From: Sophora flavescens
Taxonomy: Eukaryota; Streptophyta; Magnoliopsida; Fabales; Fabaceae
DNA: 64,000 nucleotides
Reading direction: 5' to 3'
Assembly (NCBI GenBank): GCA_030762895.1
Contig: CM061068.1
Coordinates: 76,843,228-76,907,227 of the forward strand
The first letter of the stretch is position 1. Each line of letters begins with the position of its first letter. The notes beneath the pieces are model-generated. The model worked only from the letters and a program-made list of their open reading frames with translations. It was not told the origin of the DNA and ran no database searches. The position numbers and the translations under genes were made by a program. This document shows positions 55,166 through 64,000 of the stretch, piece by piece.

Positions 55166-58100
55166 CTATGCGAGGTAATTGTATATTTGAGGGTTGTTTT
55201 TGTCCCTCTCTAGATACTCCCTGTCGATGAGGCTTTCAATCCTTTTCTTCAAATCAGCTGGTCTTATAGGGAATTTAAGCTGTTCACAAAAAATCAATAC
55301 CTAAAATAAGTATTGTATCCACAAAAATCAGATAACAGTCTGCATCAGAAGTGATCATTTGTATTTAATCACACAACATAAGAGAGCATAATGCATTTTA
55401 CAACATTGTCAGTCACATTAGTAACATAGTACAAAGTAGCTTTGTCTACTCTACTGTGCCATCAGCGCACCACGACAATTATTTTGACATCGAAATACTT
55501 GGGAATTAACACAGATAACATTTGAATTCAGAAATGAAAGATGAGAATGAGTTCACCTGTTGGAAGAGTTCAGTAATAAGAAGGGTGTGACTAAGCATTT
55601 TTCTAGTCTTCATTATTCTTACAATAGCAGCATCAATCTGCAGTGAACCAATGCAATAATGCCAACATGTTTGTTACAGATGGTAAACAGTTTTAGGAAG
55701 TTTTTGGTACATAAACAATCTTGTACATCCAGACATAGATTGACCGAGTATAATAGGATTCTTATGTGCAGTATGACATTGTAGATGTGAAAGTACGAGT
55801 GAGAGTTATGCCCTTATTTTGGTTACACTGACAGTTTACACCACTCTAAATTTCTAAAACTACCCTTTTCCAACTCTCTGCACGTTATAGTTATATATAT
55901 ATATATATATATATAAGTCTTTTGACTTGCACCAAATCTTAACGATTGAAATTAATTAATCTAATGAATGAAAATATTTAAGTAAAAAAAATTTAAAAAG
56001 AAAAACGAAAAAAGGTCATGTGAGAGCCTCTCTCTCTCTTTCCCTTATAGCCCCTTTCTTCTCTGATAATTTCACGGACTTGCCGCCACCATTGTCGCCC
56101 CCTGTGCTTCTGTTCTTCCTCCTTTAACTCCAACAATACAGAGATCAAGTTGCAAATTCAGAGAAAATCATCCTACCTGTGTGAAACTGAGATTAAAAAA
56201 AAAGTCCTGCAAAAATTCCTCCAACAAGATTCTCCATTTACTTCCCTTCATCTTTATTGGCATCATTAACTATCAAATAAGGAGATGGATTTGGCATTTT
56301 CTTCTTCCTAATGCATCCAATCGAAAAGGTACAAGTGTATAACAAATCTTGGGCAAAATAAAACTTCATGGGCATTGATAGTATTAGTACCATTATACCA
56401 CCTTTGCCACTCTCTTTTTAAAATCGATGAACATGTTAAAAAATATCTTCAACTTTGACCAATAAATTTAGACCTTTTCAACAAATTATATATGAAAATA
56501 AATCCATTAAAATTTCCCCTATACTTTATTTACTTCAACCAGTACAATCAGATACGTAAGTAGTTTTCTTCAACTTTTTATTATCCATAAGTTCATAGCG
56601 TCAGCAAATAGGATCCTGATATGCAATTAAACTGGACTTTTTGAATATATCTGTGAATCCCAAATCCTTGAGTTTGCAACTTTATTTCTATATCAATCGA
56701 GTAAAAGGAGAAAGAAGGTACACATCTGCGGCAACAATGGTGGCTCAGGAGAAGAAAGGAGCTATAAGGGACAGAAAAAGGCTCTCACGTGACCTTTTTT
56801 CATTTTTAATTTTTTTTTAATTTTTTTTTACTTAAATATTTTCATCCATTAGATTAATTAATTTCAATAGTTAAGATTTGGTGTAAGTCAAGACTTACAT
56901 CTGGTGTTAACAGATCCTAACTCTCTGTATATATAATATATAGGGGACAACTCAAGTGAGAGGAGTGTCTTATTGTGAGTGAGAGGAACAAATCTGGGCC
57001 ATTAAACCATACATGGATTATCAAGATTAGAAGTTTATTAGTGGTCATGTGATCACTTAAAAACGTCACATGACTTTATGTTCTAATCTTGACCAAAGGT
57101 CCAGATTTATTCCTCTCATCCCTCATAATAATACACTCCTCTCACTTGAGTTGCTCCCTATATATATATATATTATCGCAAAAATTTTGTTAACTGATTC
57201 GTAAATTTATTTGATAAGTGAGTTTTTCTTCAAACTTTTACAAAGAACTAAACGAAATGTTGAAGATTTGGTATTTGATAAGTTGAAAGCTAAGGACCTG
57301 TTTGCTTTCTTTCCAATTAAGAGTTTTCATTTCTTGTTTTCATAAATAATTACAAAACTTCCACCTTGTTTTCATTTTGTTTCATATTTCAAAGATTTGT
57401 ACATGAAACAGTGAAAACAAGAAAATTTTTTGTCCAAAAGCAGTTTTCTAAATGTAGTATAATCTACTTCAGAGTGCATTTAATGCTAATCCCAAGTTAC
57501 AACAGCTCTAAACGACTAGTTCTCATCAATGAGATTTAAATACAAGCCTTGGGACAGTTATTGAAGAGTTACGACACTTGAAAACTGCTCCTTGATCATT
57601 GAATACGAGTTTTAATTCTTTCAACCTCTAAACTATGTTTTTGAGCCTTTATTGCTCAATCCTTGAATATCATAGCGCTTCAATTTGTATATTTGCACTT
57701 TGAGATTGTTTCTTTTTTCTAAACTTTCAATCTTAATAAGGCGAGGTATCCCAAAAGCAAGAAGGTCAAGTATCCTTGAGTTGTGACGAGAAGGAAACGT
57801 TGCATCTTTGAAATTAGTTATTATTTCACTTACAAATAAGGACATGAAATAGAATTAATGAAAATAGAATTGGCAGTTCAAAAAATATATATAATATCTC
57901 ATGCTTAGTCAGTATAACAATGAAAACTAATATGATAGGCCCCAGATATGGGCCTCCTATCCTATGAGAGTGTATTGCTGAAGGAGGATTCTGTTATATT
58001 GAATCCTAACAAGCAGGACAGGTGGCGGTATGTGATTGGAGGAGAAGATTCTAGATATTGAGAGAGAAGACGGTAACAGTTTAAAAGGAGGAAATCATGC

Positions 58101-59923
58101 AGAGGGGTATCATGGAAAATCTTATTGGGTAGTTATGGGCAAAGGGCATTGCTCTTTGTAGGAGCTCAGCTCTGGGCAGTAGGAATATCCTTCTACTGTA
58201 ATTTTCCTTTTTCAGCAATAATACACACATCTTTTACTTCATTGTTAAGTGTTTGTTGTGTTATTTTATCGGTGTTGGATTCGGCTTCCTATCATATTAT
58301 GTATCTAAGGTACTGCATCAGTACTAAAGAGTGGGAAAGGGCTTAAATAGCAAGAAAATTAACCTGATATTGACGGTCTTGGAAAACTCTTTCGGTGGTG
58401 CTTGTGTTCTCCTCGACTGTCTCCTTCAACTGAATTGCATTCACCTGCACTCCATAACATTAAAAACAGTATAAGAAAGAACCCCGTAATCATAACCTGG
58501 TTAACGACAAACTTCATATCAAGTTTTTACCAAAGGGCTAAACTCTAGTGGCCGAATTAAAACAAATGAGAGCTTTAATCTGATCCTGAGAGTGTGTTTG
58601 GGAAAGCAAGAAAAAATAGATTATAATCGGAATCAATTTTTGTTTCGATATGCTTGCTGAAAAGCAATTTTAAGATAATCTATTTCGTTTGAATGGTGCA
58701 AAAAAAATTAATTCTACATAGTAAATTACGAAAAAGGGATGAAGTTATTTGTTTATGTTAATGTTAAGCAAAAAAGGAGGTAGAGAAAGGGCGTTGCATA
58801 CGAGAGTGAGAGAGAGTTTTTTTCCCAAAAAAAAGTCATTATTTTTAGATGGAGAAAAGAAAAATTTAAGCTAGATACCAAACATACTAGATTATCGAAA
58901 AAAAACAGCTGAAAGATGAAAAATTCATCTTTCCCAAACATGCTCTTCATAAGCAATGGGGTGGTACCTTTATACGGTAAAGAGGAGCTGTAAACTCATC
59001 ATTAAAAACAAATGAGTCGTCATCCTCCACATCTCTACCCTTGGGTATCTGTTGCATGTTGATTAAAGAGGGAAAAAAAGAAAGCAACATTAGGGGAGCA
59101 TAATTACAAACAAATTTTGTATCCTCGAAATTCCCCAGGAACACAAGCATACCTTCTGTAGGACACGAACTTTTCCACACGCAAGTGACTGCAGAGTCCT
59201 TCTCAGTTCCTTGTCCTCAATAACAGTACCATCTTTGATATCTTGAAAACTTAGTTTCTCAGCATCATTGAATAGCATTAGAACAACAGTCTGGAGCACA
59301 GCCAGGCATGCAGAATTAATCAAAAATGGAATTTTATGCAATACAACATAGACCGCAACACAAATAGAGATTTAAAATTCAAATTAAAATAATGGTCTTT
59401 TAAAGGCCAACCTGAAATAGGGACACAGCCAACTCCTTTTTTCCTTTAGGAAATTCTGCCTTTAAGACACAGTGACCTAATGAAATTTGCCACATCAGAC
59501 GCCTTCCACTATATTTGCTTAGATAGAACTCTTTGAAAATATCCTGAAGGAATGATAAAGGAAAGAAAAAGGGCCATGTCAGGGGAGCCTCTCAAACAGT
59601 ACCAAGACGGCGAGACCACCAACAGTAAAAAGAGCATTAATTCAAATTCATGCTGAACCTGGTAAACATTCAATTCATGAGGAAGTCTAACATCCATGGG
59701 TGGATATGTTGGCCAGTACCTGCACTCATCCAACAATTCCAATTAGATTATCTAGACACATAAAATGCATAGAAATTATTAGGTTACAGATAAGAGAGGG
59801 AAGGCACAAAGCTTACCCTGTCGTTAAGACATGAACACTCATTTCAATCCCTGATGGCAGTTTTGACCTTGCCTGGGATGACTGTTTGAAAGACTCATTT
59901 ATTTCTTTCGATAATCCAATGTC
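55166..59923 (-). CDS. CUL4: CULLIN4 (C-terminal eight exons)
   Basis: CUL4 is the scaffold of CRL4 ubiquitin ligases: the N-terminus binds DDB1 and the C-terminus binds RBX1 and NEDD8. Exons in transcript order: 59923-59817, 59719-59659, 59543-59412, 59290-59153, 59048-58968, 58444-58364, 55637-55557, 55279-55166. All introns are GT-AG and all phases agree, giving 264 residues without a stop. Landmarks are FKQSSQARSKLPSGIEM, YWPTYPPMDVRLPHELNVYQ, DIFKEFYLSKYSGRRLMW, KGRDVEDDDSFVFNDEF, the neddylation motif IVRIMKTRK (acceptor Lys after IM) and the winged-helix end RIESLIDREYLERDKNN...YNYLA. Plant CUL4 is about 790 residues, so two thirds are missing. Upstream of 59,923 come intron-like sequence and element G. 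A few normally constant positions differ (WQISLGHC, DGTVIEDKEL). It could be a live gene with a very long intron or a 3' fragment. Confidence 0.9.
55915..56905. mobile_element. Mutator-like fold-back element in CUL4 intron
   Basis: About 990 bp with long terminal inverted repeats of roughly 180 bp (55,915-56,100 against 56,723-56,905). The arms share GACTTGCACCAAATCTTAA, AATTAATTAATCTAATGAAT, a poly(A)/poly(T) stretch, and GTGAGAGCCTC with CTATAAGGG-type sequence. The centre has no ORF. Long inverted repeats suggest a Mutator-like MITE, but a 9-bp TSD could not be fixed because the left flank is a (TA)n run. Confidence 0.75.
56941..57160. mobile_element. MITE with TAGGGGACAACTCAAG ends
   Basis: 220 bp. 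Terminal inverted repeats of about 60 bp run from TAGGGGACAACTCAAGTGAG to CTCACTTGAGTTGCTCCCTA, flanked by TA-rich sequence consistent with a TA TSD. It sits 35 bp beyond the fold-back element in the same CUL4 intron. Confidence 0.85.
57950..58345 (+). repeat. LTR-like fragment in CUL4 intron
   Basis: Non-coding sequence with GGACAGGTGGCGGTATGTGA, TTGGGTAGTTATGGGC, CAGCTCTGGGCAGTAGG and CTGTAATTTTCC, resembling plant copia/gypsy LTRs by general look. No ends or TSD identified. Confidence 0.35.
58588..58947. mobile_element. MITE with GAGTGTGTTTGGGAAAG ends
   Basis: About 360 bp with terminal inverted repeats GAGAGTGTGTTTGGGAAAGC and CTTTCCCAAACATGCTCTT. It lies in the CUL4 intron between the exons at 58,364-58,444 and 58,968-59,048, ending about 20 bp from the latter's donor site. 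TSD unclear. Confidence 0.7.
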
Positions 59924-60548
59924 CTGAATTACAACAGTTTTAAACATAGTTGTGATAGCTGAGAATAAAAAGTATAGTAATTCATTAAGTCTGTCAGAGC
60001 ATCATTATTCATAAAATAATCACCCAAAAATGTAATCCTGTTTGTTACAAAGGTTCCTGGTAAAAGAAGGAAGCCAAAATTCTGTGGCAGCATGCATTTT
60101 AAGAAATTCTTTGGTGCACCTGGCTTGAGTGGAATACACATTTTAGAGGTGTTTCCTTGCCGCTAAATCTACTTTAGGACAAGGTTGTGTTTCTAGCCTT
60201 CCTGGGGTTCTGCCCTGTCTGCTAAAAGGATGTTTCAATCTTAGAGTTGTAGAAAGATTGGGCATCCCAGCTGCATTCTTAAATTTTCTCGTATTCTTTT
60301 GTTTTATCCGTTTAATTTCTGTTTGTTTTTAGAGGATACATTATCCGTGCCACCTTGTATTTTATTTCTCTTTTCTCTGATAAAACTTCTTTTTTCTAAA
60401 AAAGAGGGGATGAGGTTTTTAGAAACCTTTTTTTCTACTTGATGCCTCAGATATTAGCTGATGAATGTGTAACATAGGCAAGTTTGTAAGTCTAAATAGG
60501 AATAATTTGTAAATAATCTTAGGAATTATAGAGAAAAGTGATGAGAAA
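59924..60548. other. CUL4 intron or flank with possible LINE-end sequence
   Basis: No CUL4 exon is recognisable upstream of 59,923 in this stretch. At about 60,290-60,410 a T-rich sequence ending CTTTTTTCTAAAAAAGAGG resembles a LINE 3' end. A 70-codon minus-strand frame at 59,929-60,141 is not supported. Confidence 0.4.
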
Positions 60549-60627
60549 ATGCACACATTCATTTGAATAAAGTAATTTGTGAGAAAAATACACTCAAAAG
60601 ATGTTGGAAATGTGCAAGAATGAAGGT

Positions 60628-60860
60628 CTAGCGCTCAGCTTTGAAAACGGGCGCTCAGCTCTGGCAAAATACAGAAAACAGGAGGTGCAGTACCATGACC
60701 AGCGCTCAACGCTGGTGTGAGGCGCTCGGCGCCAATAGAAAGCAGCAGAGCTAGCGCTCAGTGCTAGAAGTGGGGCGCCCAGCATCAGGATCAGACAGAA
60801 AGCATCAGTTTCGCGCAGCAATGTAGCGCCCAGCGCTGGCCAGGGGCGCCCAGCGCTGGC
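60628..60860 (+). repeat. AGCGCT palindrome block in U3 of G
   Basis: Ten or so units of GCGCTCAGCGCTGG or GGGCGCCCAGCGCTGG type, many containing the AGCGCT or GGCGCC palindromes. It ends about 17 bp before the TATA box, the same place as the CACGGCC and CGCGAG blocks in the other LTRs. Confidence 0.8.
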
Positions 60861-60876
60861 AGACTAGCAGAAACGG

Positions 60877-60883
60877 TATAAAT
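60877..60883 (+). promoter_or_regulatory. TATA box in LTR of G
   Basis: TATAAAT in the context AACGGTATAAATGC after the palindrome block. Confidence 0.6.
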
Positions 60884-61753
60884 GCATGTTTTGATATATT
60901 GTGATGGATCTTTTGATCATTTTTGGGGCGATTTCACCTTGGAGCATCACATTCTCTCTGCATCCTTTGGAGATTCAAGCTTGGGAACAAGATTTGGAGA
61001 TCCTATGGCTTCTTCCACTCATTTCTACTCAAGTTCTTCCATCTCTTTCCTTTTTACTATGAGTTTCTAAATCTTTTAGGTTAGGTCAGGATGATTTCAA
61101 TTGGATCTTGATGTAATTACGTTTTACCTGTGATTTCAATTCAATTTCGTTCAATTTGAGTAATCTCTTCTATGCTTAATGCGTTTCTTTGATTGACCAT
61201 CTCTGAAATTGATTTCAAGTGTGAATGCATAATTGGAAAATTAGTGTTCATGCTAGATTTGAAGTAGATTACTATTGTGATGTTGATTCTAGGAATAGAA
61301 TTCCATTGCAATACATTCTTGTGAGTCTTATGCTTAATGTTTGTGCTAATTTTGCATCACCTAAGGAATAAAGGTTCTTAATTGGTAACAAAAGGATTTA
61401 TACTAAGGAATTAAGGATAAATCTAGATTAGTGACTTTAATGTCAATTGAATGAATTGAATTGAAGTTAGGTTTGAATAAAATTACATTAGGTGAAAATT
61501 GAGGGATTCCAATGCCTAACCGCTTTTACCTATATTGAATTCATTCTTCATTTGAAATTGATTCATTCATTTTTGTGACAACACTTAACTCAAAATTCTT
61601 ATAGTCTTGTAGAAATATGAAATTCATTCGTTCAAATATCAATTGCTTAGGCTACGTTGTTACTTGATCACAATCCTCGTTGGGAACGATACTTTACTTT
61701 CACTTTATTACTAGTCACGATTTGGTACACTTGCCAATTCATCAACAAGTTTT

Positions 61754-61771
61754 TGGCGCCGTTGTCGGGGA
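61754..61771 (+). promoter_or_regulatory. Primer binding site of G (tRNA-Asp type)
   Basis: TGGCGCCGTTGTCGGGGA, identical to that of C. Confidence 0.85.
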
Positions 61772-61907
61772 TTGTTGATCAATATCAACAAGACTAACCA
61801 TTGTTAATTTGAATAGTTTTTTTCTTTTCTTTTCTATTTTTCTGTTTTTGTTTGAACAAGTGATATATTGCATATTCTCAATTTTTCTTGAGTATCTTGT
61901 GCAGTGT

Positions 61908-62950
61908 ATGCTTAGTAAAGCAACAAGTGAGCTGTTATACGATCCCGAAGTTGAAAAAACAGCAAAGAAGAATCGGAAGAAAACAAGAGAAAAAAGCAGT
62001 GGAATAGGAGTTTGGAAAGAGAAAATCCTTCTTCATCACAAGTTCAACAAGAGGTTATCATGGTTGAAAATATGCAAGGAAACCGAAGGACATTGGGAGA
62101 ATATTCTAATGGTCCAATCAACCGGAATCACTCAAGTATTGTTAGACCACCGGTAGCTGCGAATAATTTTGAGATCAAGCTGGCATTACTCCATATTATG
62201 CAGCAAAATCAATTTGGAGGAAGTGATGCCGAAGATCCAAATAGTCATGTCTCAAATTTCCTAGAGATATGTGAGACTCTCAAGATTAATGGTGCTACGG
62301 ATGATGCGATAAGGTTGCGGTTATTCCCTTTTTCATTGCGAGATAGAGCCAAAGCTTGGCTCCAATCTCAACCAAGAGTAAGCATCACTACTTGGGATGA
62401 CTTGAAAGAAAAGTTCTTAGCAAGGTATTAGGTATTTTCCACCGTCAAAGTTTGTGAAGATGAGAGGAGATGTTTCAAGCTTTATGCAAGGTGATGGTGA
62501 GACTTTATATGATGCTTGGGAACGCTTCAAGGAGCTCCTAAGAAAGTGTTTGAATCATGGGTTTGATGATCTTCAACAAATGCAAATCTTTTGTAATGGA
62601 TTGAGACCTCGGACAAAGCTCATGTTAGATGCATCGGCGGGAGGTTCTATGAATTCAAAAACTGCGGATAAAGCTTTGAGGTTGGTTGAAGCTATGGCTT
62701 CCAATGATTATCTCATGAATCATGATAGAGGAGGCCCATCGACGAAGGGGATGTTGGAGCTTAATTCTCAAAATGCAATTTTGGCTCAAAACAAACTCAT
62801 CACTCATCAATTGGAGGTAGTCACAAAGTAATTAAATGCCATGAGTTTAGGGCCAATACAAGCACAACAAGTAATGAGCTGTGATTTTTGTGGGGGAGAG
62901 CATGAGAATGGAAAATGTGAAGCATCAATAGGCTCTAAAGAGGAAGCACC
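61908..62950 (+). pseudogene. gag of element G, several frame breaks
   Basis: N-terminal MLSKATSELLYDPEVEKTAK (start at 61,908), then a frame change near 62,010-62,060. The gag core is clear: NNFEIKLALLHIMQQNQFGG, ATDDAIRLRLFPFSLRDRAK, TTWDDLKEKF. A stop at 62,429-62,431 is bypassed only by another frame, which reads FPPSKFVKMRGDVSSFMQGD, GETLYDAWERFKELLRKC and DASAGGSMNSKTADKAL. A TAA at 62,829 follows, then the zinc knuckle CDFCGGEHENGKC (62,880-62,918). At least three lesions, so no full gag is made. Confidence 0.85.
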
Positions 62951-62952
62951 CT

Positions 62953-64000
62953 AACCTTCCTTGGAAACAAGAAGCTCCACAAGACAACACATCTCCACAA
63001 CAACCATTACTCCAAAATCAGCCACATCGTGATACCGATGAGCGAATGAATAGTTTGGAAAACACTCTTGCACAATTCATTCAAGTCACACAATCTAACT
63101 TCAAGAATGCCAATGCATCAATCAAGAATCTTGAAGTGCAGATTGGGCAGCTATCTAAACAAGTTTCAAGTGCATTAATTGCAGGATTTTCGGGAAACAC
63201 TACTAATAATCCAAAAGAGGAATGCAAAGCCATCATGTTGCAAAGTGGAAAGTTAGTAGAGCCGGTTGTTGACCAATCCACAAGCCAAAATGCTGAAAAT
63301 TTTGAATTGAGCAAGAAGATGGTTGAGACTAGTGAGAAAGAAGAGAGTTCGAAGAGGAGAGAAGGGGAACTTCAAGATCGAAGGAGTGAAAAGAAACTGA
63401 AATTATTTGATGAAGATTCTATATTGAGGAAAACAAAAAGTCAGCTATTGAAGGAAAGGGACAAGCCCCAGGAGATCCCTTCTTATATGGAATTGCCATA
63501 TCCGATTGTGAAGAAGAGGAAAGAGAAAGAAAAGCAGTTTGATCGGTTCCTAGACATCTTCAAACAGCTACAAATAAATATTCCATTTGCCGAAGCATTA
63601 GAGAGCATGTCATCATATGCAAAGTTCATGAGGGAATGGCTTACAAAGAAGAGAAAATTTGCACCAAGTGAGGTAGTGGCTTTGACTGAAAATTGTAGTT
63701 CTATCCTCCAACAAAAACTTCCACCTAAGTTGAAGGATCCAGGATCTTTTACTATACCATGTGTCATTGGAGAAATACTAAATGCTAGAGCCCTATGCGA
63801 CCTTGGAGCAAGTATCAATCTTATGCCATTATCCATGATGAAGAGACTTGGTATTAATGAGGTAGAACCAACCATGATTTCCTTGCAACTTGCGAATAGA
63901 TCAATTAGGAGACCATATGGTTTGGTGGAGGACTTGCTAGTGAAAGTAGGAAAGTTCATATTTCCCATGGATTTCTTTGTCTTGGATATTGAGGAAGATG
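62953..64000 (+). pseudogene. gag C-terminus and protease of element G, runs off window
   Basis: A frame open from 62,953 to the window end (349 codons, no stop). It begins NLPWKQEAPQDN, then a coiled-coil-like stretch (NSLENTLAQFIQVTQSNFKN, SIKNLEVQIGQLSKQ), ECKAIMLQSGKL, a charged linker and IPSYMELPYPIVKKRKEKEK. The protease follows with LKDPGSFTIPCVIG and the active-site motif ALCDLGASINLMPLS near 63,795-63,840. It matches the gag-pro of C closely and is continuous where C is split by LTR D. It is marked pseudogene because the upstream gag is broken. Confidence 0.88.

Larger units (their letters stand above)
60549..61747 (+). repeat. 5' LTR of element G
   Basis: About 1.2 kb ending CA just before AGTTTTTGGCGCC. 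It holds a GCGCTC/AGCGCTGG palindrome block (60,628-60,860), a TATA box at 60,877, and the family feature of a long AT-rich R/U5 ending with TTTGGTACACTTGCC, which matches the CCGGTACACTTGCC of E. Confidence 0.75.
60549..64000 (+). mobile_element. Athila-like element G, 5' part
   Basis: 5' LTR (about 60,549-61,747), tRNA-Asp-type primer binding site (61,754), gag with several breaks, and a gag-pro frame running off the right edge. It lies upstream of the CUL4 exons and in the opposite orientation, so it either sits in an intron or cuts the gene. The left LTR border (TGATGAGAAAATGC) is inferred from family starts, as no 3' LTR is in view. Confidence 0.85.

Noticed and set aside
59929..60141. 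Minus-strand 70-codon ORF directly upstream of the first visible CUL4 exon
   Set aside because: Its translation does not resemble the CUL4 segment expected there and it reads through the exon's AG acceptor, so it is not an exon.
1..64000. rRNA genes, organellar inserts or bacterial operons
   Set aside because: No such sequence was recognised on either strand; all long features are plant nuclear repeats or the CUL4 gene.

Overview
The window is plant nuclear DNA. It holds multi-exon GT-AG genes, Ty3/gypsy elements of the Athila and Tat/Ogre lineages with tRNA-Asp-type primer binding sites, a Ty1/copia remnant, hAT, Mutator-like and Harbinger-like short elements, and AT-rich spacers. A eudicot, possibly a legume, fits the repeat types, but the species cannot be fixed from the sequence alone.

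Bases 1-37,560 are one nest of retrotransposons, and the layers can be ordered by target-site duplications (TSDs). The base layer is a Ty1/copia pol (36,089-37,326) with a 3' LTR near 37,333. A Tat/Ogre-like element inserted into it. That element's archaeal-type RNase H (2,564-3,100), integrase (4,410-5,606), 3' arrays and LTR (33,702-36,088) are now scattered. It was hit by Athila-like element A (left end off the window; 3' LTR 1,212-2,563), solo LTR B (3,101-4,404, TSD GAGAA) and Athila-like element C (7,026-33,380, TSD AGGTT). Element C carries a 3.9 kb solo LTR D (10,441-14,351, TSD CTTCC) and a non-autonomous gag-protease element E (15,108-27,453, TSD TGAAC). Inside the gag-pro frame of E sits the young minus-strand element F (18,030-23,282, TSD CCCAA), which has no gag-pol and one unrecognised 226-residue ORF. 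The stack is therefore copia > Tat > C > E > F.

Bases 37,560-55,160 contain no convincing host gene. They hold a copia-type solo LTR (39,258-39,681), two hAT-like non-autonomous elements with 8-bp TSDs (one with a further element nested in it), two Harbinger/Tourist-like MITEs, several 5'-truncated LINE/SINE-like pieces, and AT-rich spacer.

Bases 55,166-59,923 (minus strand) are the last eight exons of a CULLIN4 gene, encoding the C-terminal 264 residues with the neddylation motif. Its introns hold a Mutator-like fold-back element, two MITE-like repeats and an LTR-like fragment. Upstream of the first visible exon, from about 60,549 to the window end, lies a further Athila-like element (G) with LTR, primer binding site, a frame-shifted gag and a protease domain that runs off the edge. 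The CUL4 N-terminal exons either lie beyond 64,000 or are lost.

The most interesting signals are non-coding RNA-like structures in the retroelements. These are a four-copy array of hairpins with GNRA-type loops and compensatory changes in the Tat element (5,680-5,923); two structured motifs in the 3' regions of C, E and F, kept even though F lacks gag-pol; and interchangeable GC-rich palindrome modules just upstream of the TATA box in every Athila-type LTR.
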